A DNA stretch of 64,000 bases. It comes from Symbiodinium natans. Its lineage: Eukaryota; Sar; Dinophyceae; Suessiales; Symbiodiniaceae. Below the pieces are notes generated by a model. The model was not told where the DNA came from, did not search any database, and saw nothing but the letters and a program-made list of their open reading frames with translations. Numbering within the stretch: position 1 is the stretch's first letter; each line of letters opens with the position of its first letter. The position numbers and the translations under genes are program-made. This document shows, piece after piece, positions 32,242 through 40,894 of the stretch. Location of the stretch: positions 1 to 64,000 of the forward strand of contig CAJNDS010000539.1 in assembly GCA_905221605.1 (NCBI GenBank). The letters run 5' to 3'.

Positions 32242-32276
32242 AGGCGGTTAGCGAACCGCCGGCGGCACTTCCGCCT
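32242..32276 (-). repeat. double-hairpin element (DHE) 3
   Basis: Minus sense: GGCGG-AAGTG-CCGCC then GGCGGTT-CGCT-AACCGCC, preceded by CTCTTTCCAG. Intronic. Confidence 0.8.
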
Positions 32277-32330
32277 GGAAAGAGCATCTAGGAGTGAGAG
32301 AAAAAAGAAGAAAGAGAAAGAGAGAGAAAT

Positions 32331-32406
<76 letters not shown>

Positions 32407-32500
32407 CGGGAGTGGAGGGAAGGGAGGGAGGGAGGGAGGGAGGGAGAGAGAGAGCGAGAGAGCGAGAGAGAGGGACAGAGAGGGAGAGAGGGAGAGATTC

Positions 32501-32535
32501 AGGCGGTTAGCGAACCGCCGGCGGCACTTCCGCCT
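32501..32535 (-). repeat. double-hairpin element (DHE) 4
   Basis: Identical in sequence to DHE 3. In the minus sense it is preceded by TCTCTCTCCAG. Intronic and flanked on both sides by CT arrays. Confidence 0.8.
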
Positions 32536-32544
32536 GGAGAGAGA

Positions 32545-32624
<80 letters not shown>

Positions 32625-32810
32625 TCCAAAGGCAACGGAGCACAGCAAGCGCAGGTCAAGAATATTCATTATGAGCGAAAGGCAGGGAGAGGGAGAGCGA
32701 GAGATAGAGAGAGCGCGCGAGAGAGAGAGAGAGGGAGCGAGCGAGAGAGAGAGAGAGATTAAATGGACCCATGCCTGCAAGTCGGGCTTCAAAAGCGGCG
32801 GCGGCCCAAC

Positions 32811-32873
32811 CTCGTCTTCTTCGGAGGTCGAGCACAGCCAGTGTTTCGGGATATCTTCGGCCTCGACTGACTG
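32811..32873 (-). CDS. duplicated exon, copy 2 (SVEAEDIPKHWL)
   Basis: Acceptor CTGCAG, donor GAG/GTTGGG. The frame is SVEAEDIPKHWLCSTSEEDE. It is homologous to the exon at 33340-33277. Confidence 0.45.
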
Positions 32874-32907
32874 CAGATGAAGAATATTCATTATGAGAGC
32901 CAAAGGC

Positions 32908-32953
<46 letters not shown>

Positions 32954-33004
32954 TATATTTGGGAGAGAGGAGAGCGGGACAGAGGGAGAGAGGGAGAGAT
33001 TTTT

Positions 33005-33039
33005 AGGCGGTTAGGGAACCGCCGGCGGCACTTCCGCCT
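33005..33039 (-). repeat. double-hairpin element (DHE) 5
   Basis: Minus sense: GGCGG-AAGTG-CCGCC then GGCGGTT-CCCT-AACCGCC. Here the upstream bases are GCTAAAGG, so the CAG junction is lost. CT tracts lie on both sides. Confidence 0.75.
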
Positions 33040-33051
33040 TTAGCGAGCATC

Positions 33052-33100
<49 letters not shown>

Positions 33101-33276
33101 ATCTAAGAGAGAGAGAGAGAGAGAGAGCGAGAGAAAGAGAAAGAGAAACAGAAAGAGAAAGATAAAAAGAGAGAGAGAGAGAGAGAAGGAAACAAAAAAA
33201 GAGGGCGAGACAGCCTGAGAGCGAGAGTGAGATTTGTGGACCGATGCCGGCTTTAAAAGCAGTGGGGGCCCAACCT

Positions 33277-33340
33277 TGTTTTCGTCAGAAATCGAGCACG
33301 GCAAGTCTTCCGGACCCGGAATATTTTCGGCCTCGACAGC
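33277..33340 (-). CDS. duplicated exon, copy 1 (VEAENIPGPEDLP)
   Basis: The frame is VEAENIPGPEDLPCSISDEN then K, with donor AAG/GTTGGG. It matches copy 2 in the positions of VEAE-(N/D)-IP, CS and the closing acidic run. Confidence 0.45.
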
Positions 33341-33368
33341 AGGAATATTCATTATGAGAGCCAAAGGC

Positions 33369-33418
<50 letters not shown>

Positions 33419-33424
33419 CAGAAT

Positions 33425-33550
33425 CTGAATCCTGAAGTAGGCCTCCATTTCCGGTTTGGCCTTGCCTTGCGGCAGCTCATCTTCACCTGGCGACGGAAAG
33501 ACGTCCTCCATCTCGTCCTTCAGCGCAGGGAATTGCATGATGATGGGGGG
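33425..33550 (-). CDS. acidic exon MQFPALKDEMEDV
   Basis: The minus frame is MQFPALKDEMEDVFPSPGED then ELPQGKAKPEMEAYFRIQ. It runs into a CT tract with a single DHE-free intron. The phrase PEMEA recurs in the exon at 30.67-30.81 kb. Confidence 0.45.
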
Positions 33551-33659
33551 TGATGATGCTAACACGCACTTAGAGGTCAAGACTTCATATTGGAAAACGA
33601 GCCTTTTATATACAACTCGTCTTATTATTCAACTTCGCAGTGCTACGTCGAAACTGGAT

Positions 33660-34181
33660 TGTTGCTGCTCCGTCCTCGCTGCCTGTCCCCTCCAAGTCTG
33701 CGTCGTTCTTTTTGCCCTTCTTGTCTTTCTTGCCGCTTTTCTTTTTCTTCTTGTCCTGGGTCTTTCCCTTGGCCGCTTTGAATTTGGCTGCTGGTTTTTT
33801 CTTTGGCCCCTTCTTCTTGAACTCTTCCTCGCTCTCGCCGGAGGCTTCGCCTTCATCATCTCCATCGTCACCGTCGTCTTCCTCCGACGGAAGTGGGGAC
33901 GGCGTCTCGCTTGTTTTCTTGGTCTTCTTCTTCGAGGCGGCCTTCCTTTTGGCGGCACTTTTTTTTGCTGCCGCCGGAGCTTTGGGTTCTTCGGGCTCCT
34001 TGTCCGCCTCCCACCTTCGATTCTTCAGTGGCAGCGCAGAAGGCGAATCGGCCGCAGGCTTGGGCTCGGCCTCCACGATCTTAGCGGCGTCCAGGTAGTC
34101 CGTGACCCTGAAAGCAGGCCGCTGGCACGTTGCCCGGGCCGTGCGCGGCACGACCCACTCGGGCTCAGAGCTGTCTGACAT
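33660..34181 (-). CDS. lysine-rich/acidic low-complexity exon (possible gene start)
   Basis: The minus frame starts with an ATG at 34181 (MSDSSEPEWVVPRTARATCQ). It then has VTDYLDAAKIVEAEPKPAA, an alanine/lysine block (AAAKKSAAKRKAASKKK), an acidic block around SEEDDGDDGDDEGEASGESE and a lysine block (KKKKKSGKKDKKGKKND). It is probably disordered and nuclear. It could be the first exon of a gene or internal. Confidence 0.55.
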
Positions 34182-34299
34182 GTTGGGCCAATGCTGTCTG
34201 GCAAGAAGTCTTCAACTCAAAAATCATGATGACAAATGAAGCATGCGTGCGGAGCAGTCCTTCAATTCGTGTTGCGAGCAATGGAGTCGACGGACATTT

Positions 34300-34375
34300 G
34301 TCACACGAAAAGCGAGCATCCTCTGGTCTCATGTCCTGTGCAAGGCCTGCTTCGACTCGACTGTTAGAAATTTTT
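34300..34375 (-). CDS. possible short exon
   Basis: The minus frame reads SRVEAGLAQDMRPEDARFSC then DKCPS. Short and without clear borders. Confidence 0.25.
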
Positions 34376-34484
34376 GTTCGAAAACTACGCGTCAATACAT
34401 GACCCTTCTACGTTACAGAAAACGGAATGTCAGCAGCCTTTCACATGATCTGATACACGCCCGGCGTAACATCCAGGCATCCTT

Positions 34485-34572
34485 TCAGGATGAGAACGGG
34501 CCTTGTTGGCAGTAAGGACAATGTTCCCTGGCGACCACCGGCAGCCTCCTTGTCGGCTGCCTCGATCCTGCC
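34485..34572 (-). CDS. short exon RIEAADKEAAGG
   Basis: After TTGATGGCAG the minus frame reads RIEAADKEAAGGRQGTLSLL then PTRPVLILKG. Borders approximate. Telomere-type TTTAGGGG lies in the upstream intron at about 34657-34672. Confidence 0.4.
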
Positions 34573-34734
34573 ATCAAAGAAAGGGGCCAAAATATGATAC
34601 TATGCAGATCAGAGATCAATTTTCAATCATTATTAAATGATACAAAATTTCAAGTTTAGGGGTTTAGGGTTTACTTGATCTCATGGTGACTAACAAACCC
34701 GCTGGCCCAGCAAAAAACAAGACGAATCCCCCAC

Positions 34735-34830
34735 CTCAAGCGCCAGGCGATCTCGAAGTTGGAGCTGGTTTGCACCTTTGCGAGGTCCAGGGTTCGGCCC
34801 CACGACAAGGCAGACACCTGCCAGGACAGG
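34735..34830 (-). CDS. short exon VSALSWGRTLDLA
   Basis: Acceptor CTGGCAG. The frame is VSALSWGRTLDLAKVQTSSN then FEIAWRLRWG. Beta-like alternation. Unrecognised. Confidence 0.4.
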
Positions 34831-34879
34831 GAGAAAACAGTCGCTGAAACCAATTTCAATATTTGACAGCAGGGCTTAC

Positions 34880-35045
34880 TCACCGCATCGCCTGGTCTTT
34901 CTTCGCCTTCTTCCCTTTTTTCTTCGTCGGGTTCTCCGGGTCGATGCTGTCCTTCAAGAAAATCAACGGACCGGCGGCGCTGTCCGGCTCCAAGTGCAGG
35001 GCGGTGAAGTCGAGGATGTGGTGCGAGATCTTGACGCGACCCTGC
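34880..35045 (-). CDS. exon VKISHHILDFTALHLE
   Basis: The minus frame is GRVKISHHILDFTALHLEPD, then SAAGPLIFLKDSIDPENPTK, with a basic end of KKGKKAKKDQAM. Unrecognised. Confidence 0.45.
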
Positions 35046-35114
35046 ACGGAGCGTGCGGCTCTTTACGGAACAGCAAGGAAAACTGCCATGTCTGAAGCTC
35101 GTAAACACCATGAA

Positions 35115-35305
35115 CCCTTTTCTCTACTGGCCTCGCCCGCATCCTCCAGGCACTTGAGGAGGGTCTCCACAGTGACAGCCTGGTCTGGCAGGCTCTTCAA
35201 ATGATTCAGAAGGTGCTTGTCCTTTTCCACGAGGACGTAGGACTTGAAGGCCAGCCGGAACTCCAAGAAGCGGCCGGTCGCCCCATCGTCTGCCTCAGAT
35301 GGAGA
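35115..35305 (-). CDS. exon RFLEFRLAFKSYVLVEKD
   Basis: The minus frame is SPSEADDGATGRFLEFRLAF, then KSYVLVEKDKHLLNHLKSLP and AVTVETLLKCLEDAGEA. Clearly protein-like. Confidence 0.5.
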
Positions 35306-35344
35306 CTAATTAGGGCAAGCCAAAAGGAAACAGAAACCCACATG

Positions 35345-35632
35345 TTCCAATTCATCGTGGAACGTGTTCTTTTTATGAATATTTAATATTATATGTACTA
35401 TATTTAGTAGTACAAAGAATCATAAAGTGGTTATATTATTTATCATCCTATATACTAAGTTCTGAGAGACGACTATTATCATTCACAATTTAGTATTTAT
35501 TATTATTATCACCAATGATTATTATTTATTATTATTATATTATTGATATTCATTATTATTACATTTTATTAGTATTTATTATTATTTCTTGTTATTTATT
35601 ATTTTATATTACTGTATTTTGCAATGCTGCGT
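35345..35632. other. AT-rich ATT-repeat stretch, intronic
   Basis: Dominated by ATTATT runs with no frame. Similar AT-rich stretches lie at about 37565-37980 and 47085-47280. All sit between minus-strand exons. Confidence 0.7.
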
Positions 35633-35644
35633 GAAAAAAACGAA

Positions 35645-35835
35645 ATATCAGTTAACGCCGAATCACCATGGTGTCCTTGGATTCCCTTCCGTCTTGGAAG
35701 GCGCCGCTCCCAAAAGAGCAAATCTCCTTGCCAGCAAGGAAGCTTGTCGCCTCCAATGCTTCCACGAAGATGCGGTCACCTGTCGTGATCTCATGGATGA
35801 ACTTGGTGGTGCTGTTGACGTAGAGCACCTGCCTG
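35645..35835 (-). CDS. exon VLYVNSTTKFIHEITTGD
   Basis: Acceptor AGGCAG. The frame is VLYVNSTTKFIHEITTGDRI, then FVEALEATSFLAGKEICSFG and RESKDTMVIR. Unrecognised. Confidence 0.5.
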
Positions 35836-35966
35836 AGTGAGTGAGAAACGATATTTCACACAGCGTCAGAGTCAGTGAATCATGTTTCTCACTCCGAGTC
35901 CTTCTACAGATCACACCGAACCTGCAAGCAGTGTTAGTCTTAACTTACTAACTAATAATAACTAAC

Positions 35967-36695
35967 TTAGATCTTCTGAATCGAAGCCATTCGTTCCGGG
36001 CGCGGCTTCTCCAACTCGGCAATGTCCTTTGACGTCAGCGGGTCGTCGTCGCCGTGCGCGAACTTGATCTTCTTTGTAGCTGGCTCGTCTGGGGATTCAG
36101 ACTGCGCGCGAATCCTCTTCTTGTCTGGGTTGAACTTCGCGTCGTGCTTCTCAACCTGCTGCTGGACCATCTCCTTCACGCTCGGCACGTCGCAGTTCAA
36201 GAACTTGTCCATGAGGCTTTCCACCAGGGCGAGGGAACCATCTGCGCAGGGCCGCGTGACCTTGTAGTCCGCCGGGTCGACTGCCTGCTGGGTTCCGCTC
36301 GCCTGCAGCGCCTCCGTCAAGACCTCGAACTTCGGGAAGCCACAGATGACGGAGTCCAGCAAGCCTTGCCTCGCGGCGTCGTAGACCTTGTTGCGGACAT
36401 ACTGAAGCAGGCGGCCGGCGATCTTCTCGTCCGCCATCGTGATGCAGGAGGCGCTCTTGCCATCCTGCAAAAACGACAACGCGGCGAGCGCCGGCGAGGC
36501 GTCGAACCCAAACCCATCCAGGACGGCGATCTTGTTCTTCAGCCTGGCATCTGGCTCGGGCACGACGGCGTCCGGGCAGCGAGACAAGAAGGCCGGACCG
36601 CAGCACCACTGCTTGGCTTCCTGCACATCTGTCAAAGCCGTGGAAATCTTCAAGCCGGAAGTGAGGTTGACCATCTGGTTGCGTGGCAGCATGTC
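35967..36695 (-). CDS. large exon, unrecognised protein with nuclear-type tail
   Basis: The longest exon of the 27-41 kb block. It reads QMVNLTSGLKISTALTDVQE, WCCGPAFLSRCPDAVVPEPD, KIAVLDGFGFDASPALAALS and ITMADEKIAGRLLQYVRNKV, then a charged tail with FNPDKKRIRAQSESPDEPAT and KKIKFAHGDDD. It ends before TAA-rich sequence. Overlapping frames on the other strand are shadows. From memory similar stretches occur in dinoflagellate predictions; I cannot name a function. Confidence 0.6.
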   Translation of the reverse strand, partial: DMLPRNQMVNLTSGLKISTALTDVQEAKQWCCGPAFLSRCPDAVVPEPDARLKNKIAVLDGFGFDASPALAALSFLQDGKSASCITMADEKIAGRLLQYVRNKVYDAARQGLLDSVICGFPKFEVLTEALQASGTQQAVDPADYKVTRPCADGSLALVESLMDKFLNCDVPSVKEMVQQQVEKHDAKFNPDKKRIRAQSESPDEPATKKIKFAHGDDDPLTSKDIAELEKPRPERMASIQKI

Positions 36696-36789
36696 CTGAA
36701 AGCGAAGGGGAGGTTTCAGGTGGCTGCTTTCAAACATTGCGCGCTTGCCAAAAAACTGTCATTGAATGTCGGCTCACGACATTGTACCT

Positions 36790-36885
36790 GGGCCTCCGGC
36801 GATGTCCTGGATGATCTGTTGCCGCCAAGCTTTCGACTTCCAAAACATGTTCTTGGTGTCGGCCTTGGCTGCTGTCAGGCAAGAA
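36790..36885 (-). CDS. exon ADTKNMFWKSKAWRQQ
   Basis: The minus frame is AAKADTKNMFWKSKAWRQQI then IQDIAGGPG. Basic and tryptophan-containing. Borders approximate. Confidence 0.45.
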
Positions 36886-37019
36886 GCAGTGCTGGAAACT
36901 GACAGTACAGGGGGTTACTTACAGCAACTCTTTTGAGCTAATTAAATTCAGACCTTATAAGTTCTCGAAGGAAGGCTGACACTGAGCGATTCGGACTCAC
37001 CGACTCACGAGCAGGCCCT

Positions 37020-37285
37020 TAAAAGGCGAGTCGCAGTTACCAGGGCACCCGGCGCCATTCCACTTCTGTTGCCGTAGACCGTGTCCGGGTTGAAGGCAAA
37101 AACGATCTCGCGCACCTTCAAGCGACGCTTCCGGTCGCTCAGCGAGGAGAGGAGATCATTCCGCTTCTTGCGAACAGCTGCATCCTCACTCTGATCGCTT
37201 TCTGGACTGTCGTTCTCCTCATCGTCTTCGTCCTGCGGCTGCTGCTTCCCATCGTGGTCCTCGTCGTTTTCCTCCTTTGACCTGA
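37020..37285 (-). CDS. acidic exon followed by basic/folded part
   Basis: The minus frame starts SKEENDEDHDGKQQPQDEDD, then ESDQSEDAAVRKKRNDLLSS, KRRLKVREIVFAFNPDTVYG and NRSGMAPGALVTATRL. An acidic linker precedes a folded segment. Confidence 0.5.
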
Positions 37286-37419
37286 AAGGAAAGGAATGGC
37301 AGTAGACGCTGTGTATACACACTGTCGGCAAGGAGCAAAATTGGAACATAAATGGCAACAAATTAATCAGTGAACAGCGGCTCTTTCTTTGTATCCGTCT
37401 TGCTTTCGGCCCGGTTTGG

Positions 37420-37552
37420 AAAAACCAGGATGCAAACACACTGCGTCGGGTACGTTGCACATAAGTTTGTCACGGCTGACAGGACATAGTCGGTCTTCAT
37501 GACGGAGAGCACGCCCTGGGTAGGCAGGTTGAAGTACCTGGGCTTGATTAGG
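37420..37552 (-). CDS. exon YFNLPTQGVLSVMKTDYV
   Basis: Acceptor GCCCAG. The frame is YFNLPTQGVLSVMKTDYVLS then AVTNLCATYPTQCVCILVFP. The pattern (helix, then a VxILVFP strand) looks like part of an alpha/beta fold. Unrecognised. Confidence 0.5.
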
Positions 37553-37980
37553 ATATAATGTTTTTATCATGAGGATGGATATGAAATAAGTCTGAGCCTG
37601 AAGAAATTTATTATTTTTATTATTTGCATTGTTCCCTATTATCTTGTTTTCTCAACTAAAAGCAAAACATATTAAATCTAATTTTGAATATTATGTATTC
37701 TTGCACGTGGTGGTTCAAACAACATTTAATACTCCGCTCTGTCTGGGTCATTCTTGGTTGTTCTTTCTAGGTCTTAAAAGTTCTTAGTGGTTATGACTAC
37801 TACTTATCATGTATTAAACTTCTTATGAGTTGATACTAAACGTGATGAAAGTTATGATTATTAGATATTCTAAGTCTAAGATTATACCTTATTTATTATT
37901 ATTATTATTGTCCGTTATAATTATTAAATATTATTATTATGTTTTTCAAATTATTTTATTTCTTACTGTCGGACATTAGT

Positions 37981-38021
37981 AGGCGGTAGTCTAGTCCCGC
38001 CGGCGGCCTTGCAGTTCCGCC
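37981..38021 (-). repeat. double-hairpin element (DHE) 6, long-loop variant
   Basis: Minus sense: GGCGG, ten-base loop, CCGCC, then GGCGG-GACTAGACTA-CCGCC. No CT tract adjoins it; it lies in AT-rich intronic sequence. Confidence 0.65.
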
Positions 38022-38224
38022 ATGGTCAGCCCCGTTTCTTTAGATTATGATCTTCTTTGCTGATAAATATAATAATAATAATAATAATAGTAGTAATCGC
38101 CATCTTAGTCTTGTTCTTCCCTGTCATTGTTTTTTTGGATTATGTATTTTGCGAAAGAACTGATTGTTATCAATTGTAAAATGATATTTCAGGCTTATGC
38201 TCAATGTTAAGTACTGTCCTTGCT

Positions 38225-38265
38225 AGGCGGTAGTCTAGTCCCGCCGGCGATGTTAAAGTTCCGCC
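38225..38265 (-). repeat. double-hairpin element (DHE) 7, long-loop variant
   Basis: Shares the second hairpin exactly with DHE 6, 244 bp away. The first hairpin has a different loop and a weakened stem (GGCGG with TCGCC, one G.T). Both copies end GTTCCGCCATG on the plus strand. Confidence 0.65.
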
Positions 38266-38267
38266 AT

Positions 38268-38548
38268 GATCATTCGTCCGAGCTGCACGACCACAACCTC
38301 GGCTCCGGGGCCCGAGTCGCGGAACACATCCTCGAATGTCTTCGTCAGATGCGGCAAGACCGTTGGCAGCACCTGGCAACCAACACATATTGTAGCGGTT
38401 GGGGTGAACAACAATAAGCCCTTAGCCTTGAAACCCGTTGCAAGCCAAAGGACGCTGTCAGATAATTCGTTGATTTTCGTCTCGAAGACGCAAAGCCGCT
38501 TCTCCACCAGGCCTTCGACAAGCTTCCAAGCGGTGTCGTGCGCTTCCT
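38268..38548 (-). CDS. two short exons around a small intron
   Basis: The minus frame reads EAHDTAWKLVEGLVEKRLCV, FETKINELSDSVLWLATGFK, then after probable intron sequence VLPTVLPHLTKTFEDVFRDS and GPGAEVVVVQLGRMIMAEL. The middle (about 38375-38430) lacks protein character although it stays open. Confidence 0.45.
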
Positions 38549-38616
38549 GACATAATTAATTCTGTTTGAATGGTGGTTGAGGGTCTGGGTCGGGGGCCTC
38601 TTTCTTTCTTTTTTTC

Positions 38617-38619
<3 letters not shown>

Positions 38620-38674
<55 letters not shown>

Positions 38675-38697
38675 TCTCTCTCTCTCCCTCTGTCTGT
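38620..38697 (+). repeat. (CT)n tract inside minus-strand block
   Basis: About 75 bases of CT on the plus strand, opposite in orientation to the tracts at 32-33 kb. No DHE adjoins it. Confidence 0.85.
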
Positions 38698-38760
38698 CAT
38701 TTATTATAATATTATTTTATAATAATATTAAATATATTATTTCTTATTATTCGACAATTG

Positions 38761-39056
38761 GCTGTCGGTCCTGCAAGTTGTTCAGCAGCTTGTTGCGGCG
38801 CTTCGTCGCGTCAGTGGTTTCTGCCGCCCGGGCCGCGTCGAATTTCAGCTGCTCTGACAAGAGCTCTTGCGCCCGCACCGCCGCAGAGGCGGTGAGGGAC
38901 TGAACGCGTGCATCGGCAAGTCTGTTCTGCGTCTCCGCGATGTAATCGTCTTGACACTTGCCCTGAGCTTCCAAAACGAAGCTGAGTTTCTGGACCTCGA
39001 GGCTGGGTCGGGAAAGCGCTTGGCCCCTCAGCTCCTCGTCCAGTAGCCTTAAGCTT
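38761..39056 (-). CDS. coiled-coil exon
   Basis: The minus frame is RLLDEELRGQALSRPSLEVQ, then CQDDYIAETQNRLADARVQS, LTASAAVRAQELLSEQLKFD and ATKRRNKLLNNLQDRQPIVE. Long charged helix. Probably intracellular. Confidence 0.5.
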
Positions 39057-39513
39057 CAAGCAGCCCACAGAAAGACACATTCCATACCAGAACCCCGCGA
39101 AAGCCATCAGAGGCCAAGGGCGTTGTCACACAGAAAGATGCGATGGAGGCCCCAAAAACCCAATCAGGATTCGCTGGGTTTTGAATAAGTACATAACGGG
39201 CCATGCCCCGGGGTCGGGAAACGACCCTCAATGGGTTCCTTCTGAAGCCCCCATATCCTGATTGGGTTTTTGGGGCCCCCATCGTGTTTGAGAGGCTTCA
39301 AGGCCTATGGGGGTTTGATGGCTTTGGTCGGGTTCGGCCCCGTTTCGTGCCCGAGCGCAGTAAGGGAGTTTCATGGACTTGGGCGGGTCGGGCTGTCAGG
39401 CTGAGGCCAGGGGACCCGGGGGTTTCATAGACTTGGGCGGGTTCACGCAGTAGAGGGGGTCCGCGCGGCTAGGCTTAACTCATCCCAGGGCCGGCCGGGA
39501 GTGGGTGGCCTTT

Positions 39514-39603
39514 AAAATATGATGCCAAAAATTTTTGGCATCATATTTTGCGATTGGTTTTCTGTAAAACCAATCACGATTTTTGCGGCCAAAAATTTTT
39601 GGC
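39514..39603. repeat. three nested/adjacent palindromes
   Basis: A perfect 36-bp palindrome (39514-39549) is centred on GCCAAAAATTTTTGGC. It is followed by GATTGGTTTT-CTGT-AAAACCAATC (39552-39575), and then by a second copy of GCCAAAAATTTTTGGC (39588-39603). No frame or transposase is associated. Confidence 0.85.
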
Positions 39604-39859
39604 TGCAGTAGTTCCGTCCCGAAACACGAGCCTCAGCACAATCTGTCGGCCGGGGGCCCCCAATAAGTGTAGTCAGTTTCAGGGTTTCAACTGAAGACTT
39701 TAAAAATTTAGGGGCCTGGAAGGAAGCAGAGGGAAGCTGATCGGAAGCTTATGAGCAGCAGGACGGGCGGGACCCGCGCTTCACTAACAGTGACAGGTTG
39801 TCTGGCTGACTGTGGTTTTACAGGGGGACAGGCGCTCTGCAAAAGACCCCACTTTCAAA

Positions 39860-40035
39860 GAATCAGATGCTGACAGGAAGCCCGTCCATGAACATGCCCG
39901 TAAGTCGCTTCAGCGTCTTGTCGTCGAACTTGACGCGAAGCTCCGGCAAAGAGGCCAGCCATACCAAACAAGCCTGCACGAGCTCAACGTGGCGTTCCAG
40001 CGGCATCTGGGCCGCTTTCTTCAGGGATCGAAAGC
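39860..40035 (-). CDS. exon MPLERHVELVQACLVW
   Basis: The minus frame is KKAAQMPLERHVELVQACLV, then WLASLPELRVKFDDKTLKRL and TGMFMDGLPVSI. Clearly protein-like. Unrecognised. Confidence 0.5.
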
Positions 40036-40099
40036 ATCATGTCAATGTCTACTAAATGGAAATTAAACGACAAACGTCTGCACTTTATGCAAAACAAAA

Positions 40100-40332
40100 A
40101 GCTGCGGCAGCAACATATGGTCCTTCTCCTTCAAGGAAGAGTGCACGCCAGCGTGGGCCTCGAAGCCGTAGACGACCCTGCTGCCGTAGAGTTCCTGGCC
40201 CTCGCGCGTCACGGTCAAGATGTGTTGCCAGCCTCTGGGACAATTGGGGTCCACGGTGCCCTCCAGGTAGTGGTCGGACTCCAGGATCTCATACGCAAAT
40301 CCTCTCGGCGGTTGGGGGTCCAGGGTTACTTG
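40100..40332 (-). CDS. exon VTLDPQPPRGFAYEIL
   Basis: Acceptor near TTGCAAG. The frame is VTLDPQPPRGFAYEILESDH, then YLEGTVDPNCPRGWQHILTV and QELYGSRVVYGFEAHAGVHS. A beta-rich fold. Unrecognised. Confidence 0.55.
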
Positions 40333-40509
40333 CAATGTTGGGGGGGTCTAAAGGTTTCACAAGAAAAGCGCAAAGAAGGAATATCATGACATGACAATGA
40401 ATGATAGCTGTCAATTTCAATATGATGCTAAAATTTCATAATTAATTAAAAGCATTCTCTGCGCGGCAACATGAACGACACAGCCCTGGACTCCCTGAAC
40501 GCGTCGTTC

Positions 40510-40740
40510 TTTTCTCACGCCGCCGCCCTTTGCCGGTTGAATACGACCACCATACGATTTGGCTGTCGTCCGCGAGCCGGCGGTGCGGGGCGAGGACGGG
40601 CTGCAGCTCGATGATCGTGGACATTGCAAAGCCCAACCAGCCAATTGAGAGAAGGACACGTTCGGCGGGCGAGAGGGGCTTGCCCGATGATCCTGTTTTC
40701 GGATGTTGATTCAAGGCCGGATGCAACAACTGCTCGCTCA
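40510..40740 (-). CDS. exon SPAERVLLSIGWLGFAM
   Basis: The minus frame is HPALNQHPKTGSSGKPLSPA, then ERVLLSIGWLGFAMSTIIEL and QPVLAPHRRLADDSQIVWWS. Whether it belongs to the DUF7869-like gene upstream or starts the next one is not clear. Confidence 0.45.
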
Positions 40741-40894
40741 GAAACGCTTATTCAATTATTCATTTTTAATTTTATTTTCTTGCTTATTATTCTTAGTAGG
40801 AAAAAAATCGCTGCCTTAAAGTATCAGTTGGCCAACGCAACCGAAAGCATGGAACGGACCACGGGTCTTTGGAAGTCAAGTCACTGGCGCATGT

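Larger units (their letters stand above)
32640..33375 (-). repeat. tandem duplication containing a coding exon
   Basis: Blocks at 33234-33375 and 32760-32915 align over ~140 bp, sharing ATTCATTATGAGAGCCAAAG, GGCCTCGAC and the exon body. A third fragment at about 32640-32690 keeps only the ATTCATTATGAGCGAAAGGC end. CT tracts and DHE 5 separate the first two. Confidence 0.7.

Noticed and set aside
33640-34178. Plus-strand leucine/phenylalanine-rich frame that looks like a membrane protein
   Set aside because: It is the antisense of a lysine-rich/acidic exon (AAG/GAG read as CTT/CTC). The minus frame fits the block.
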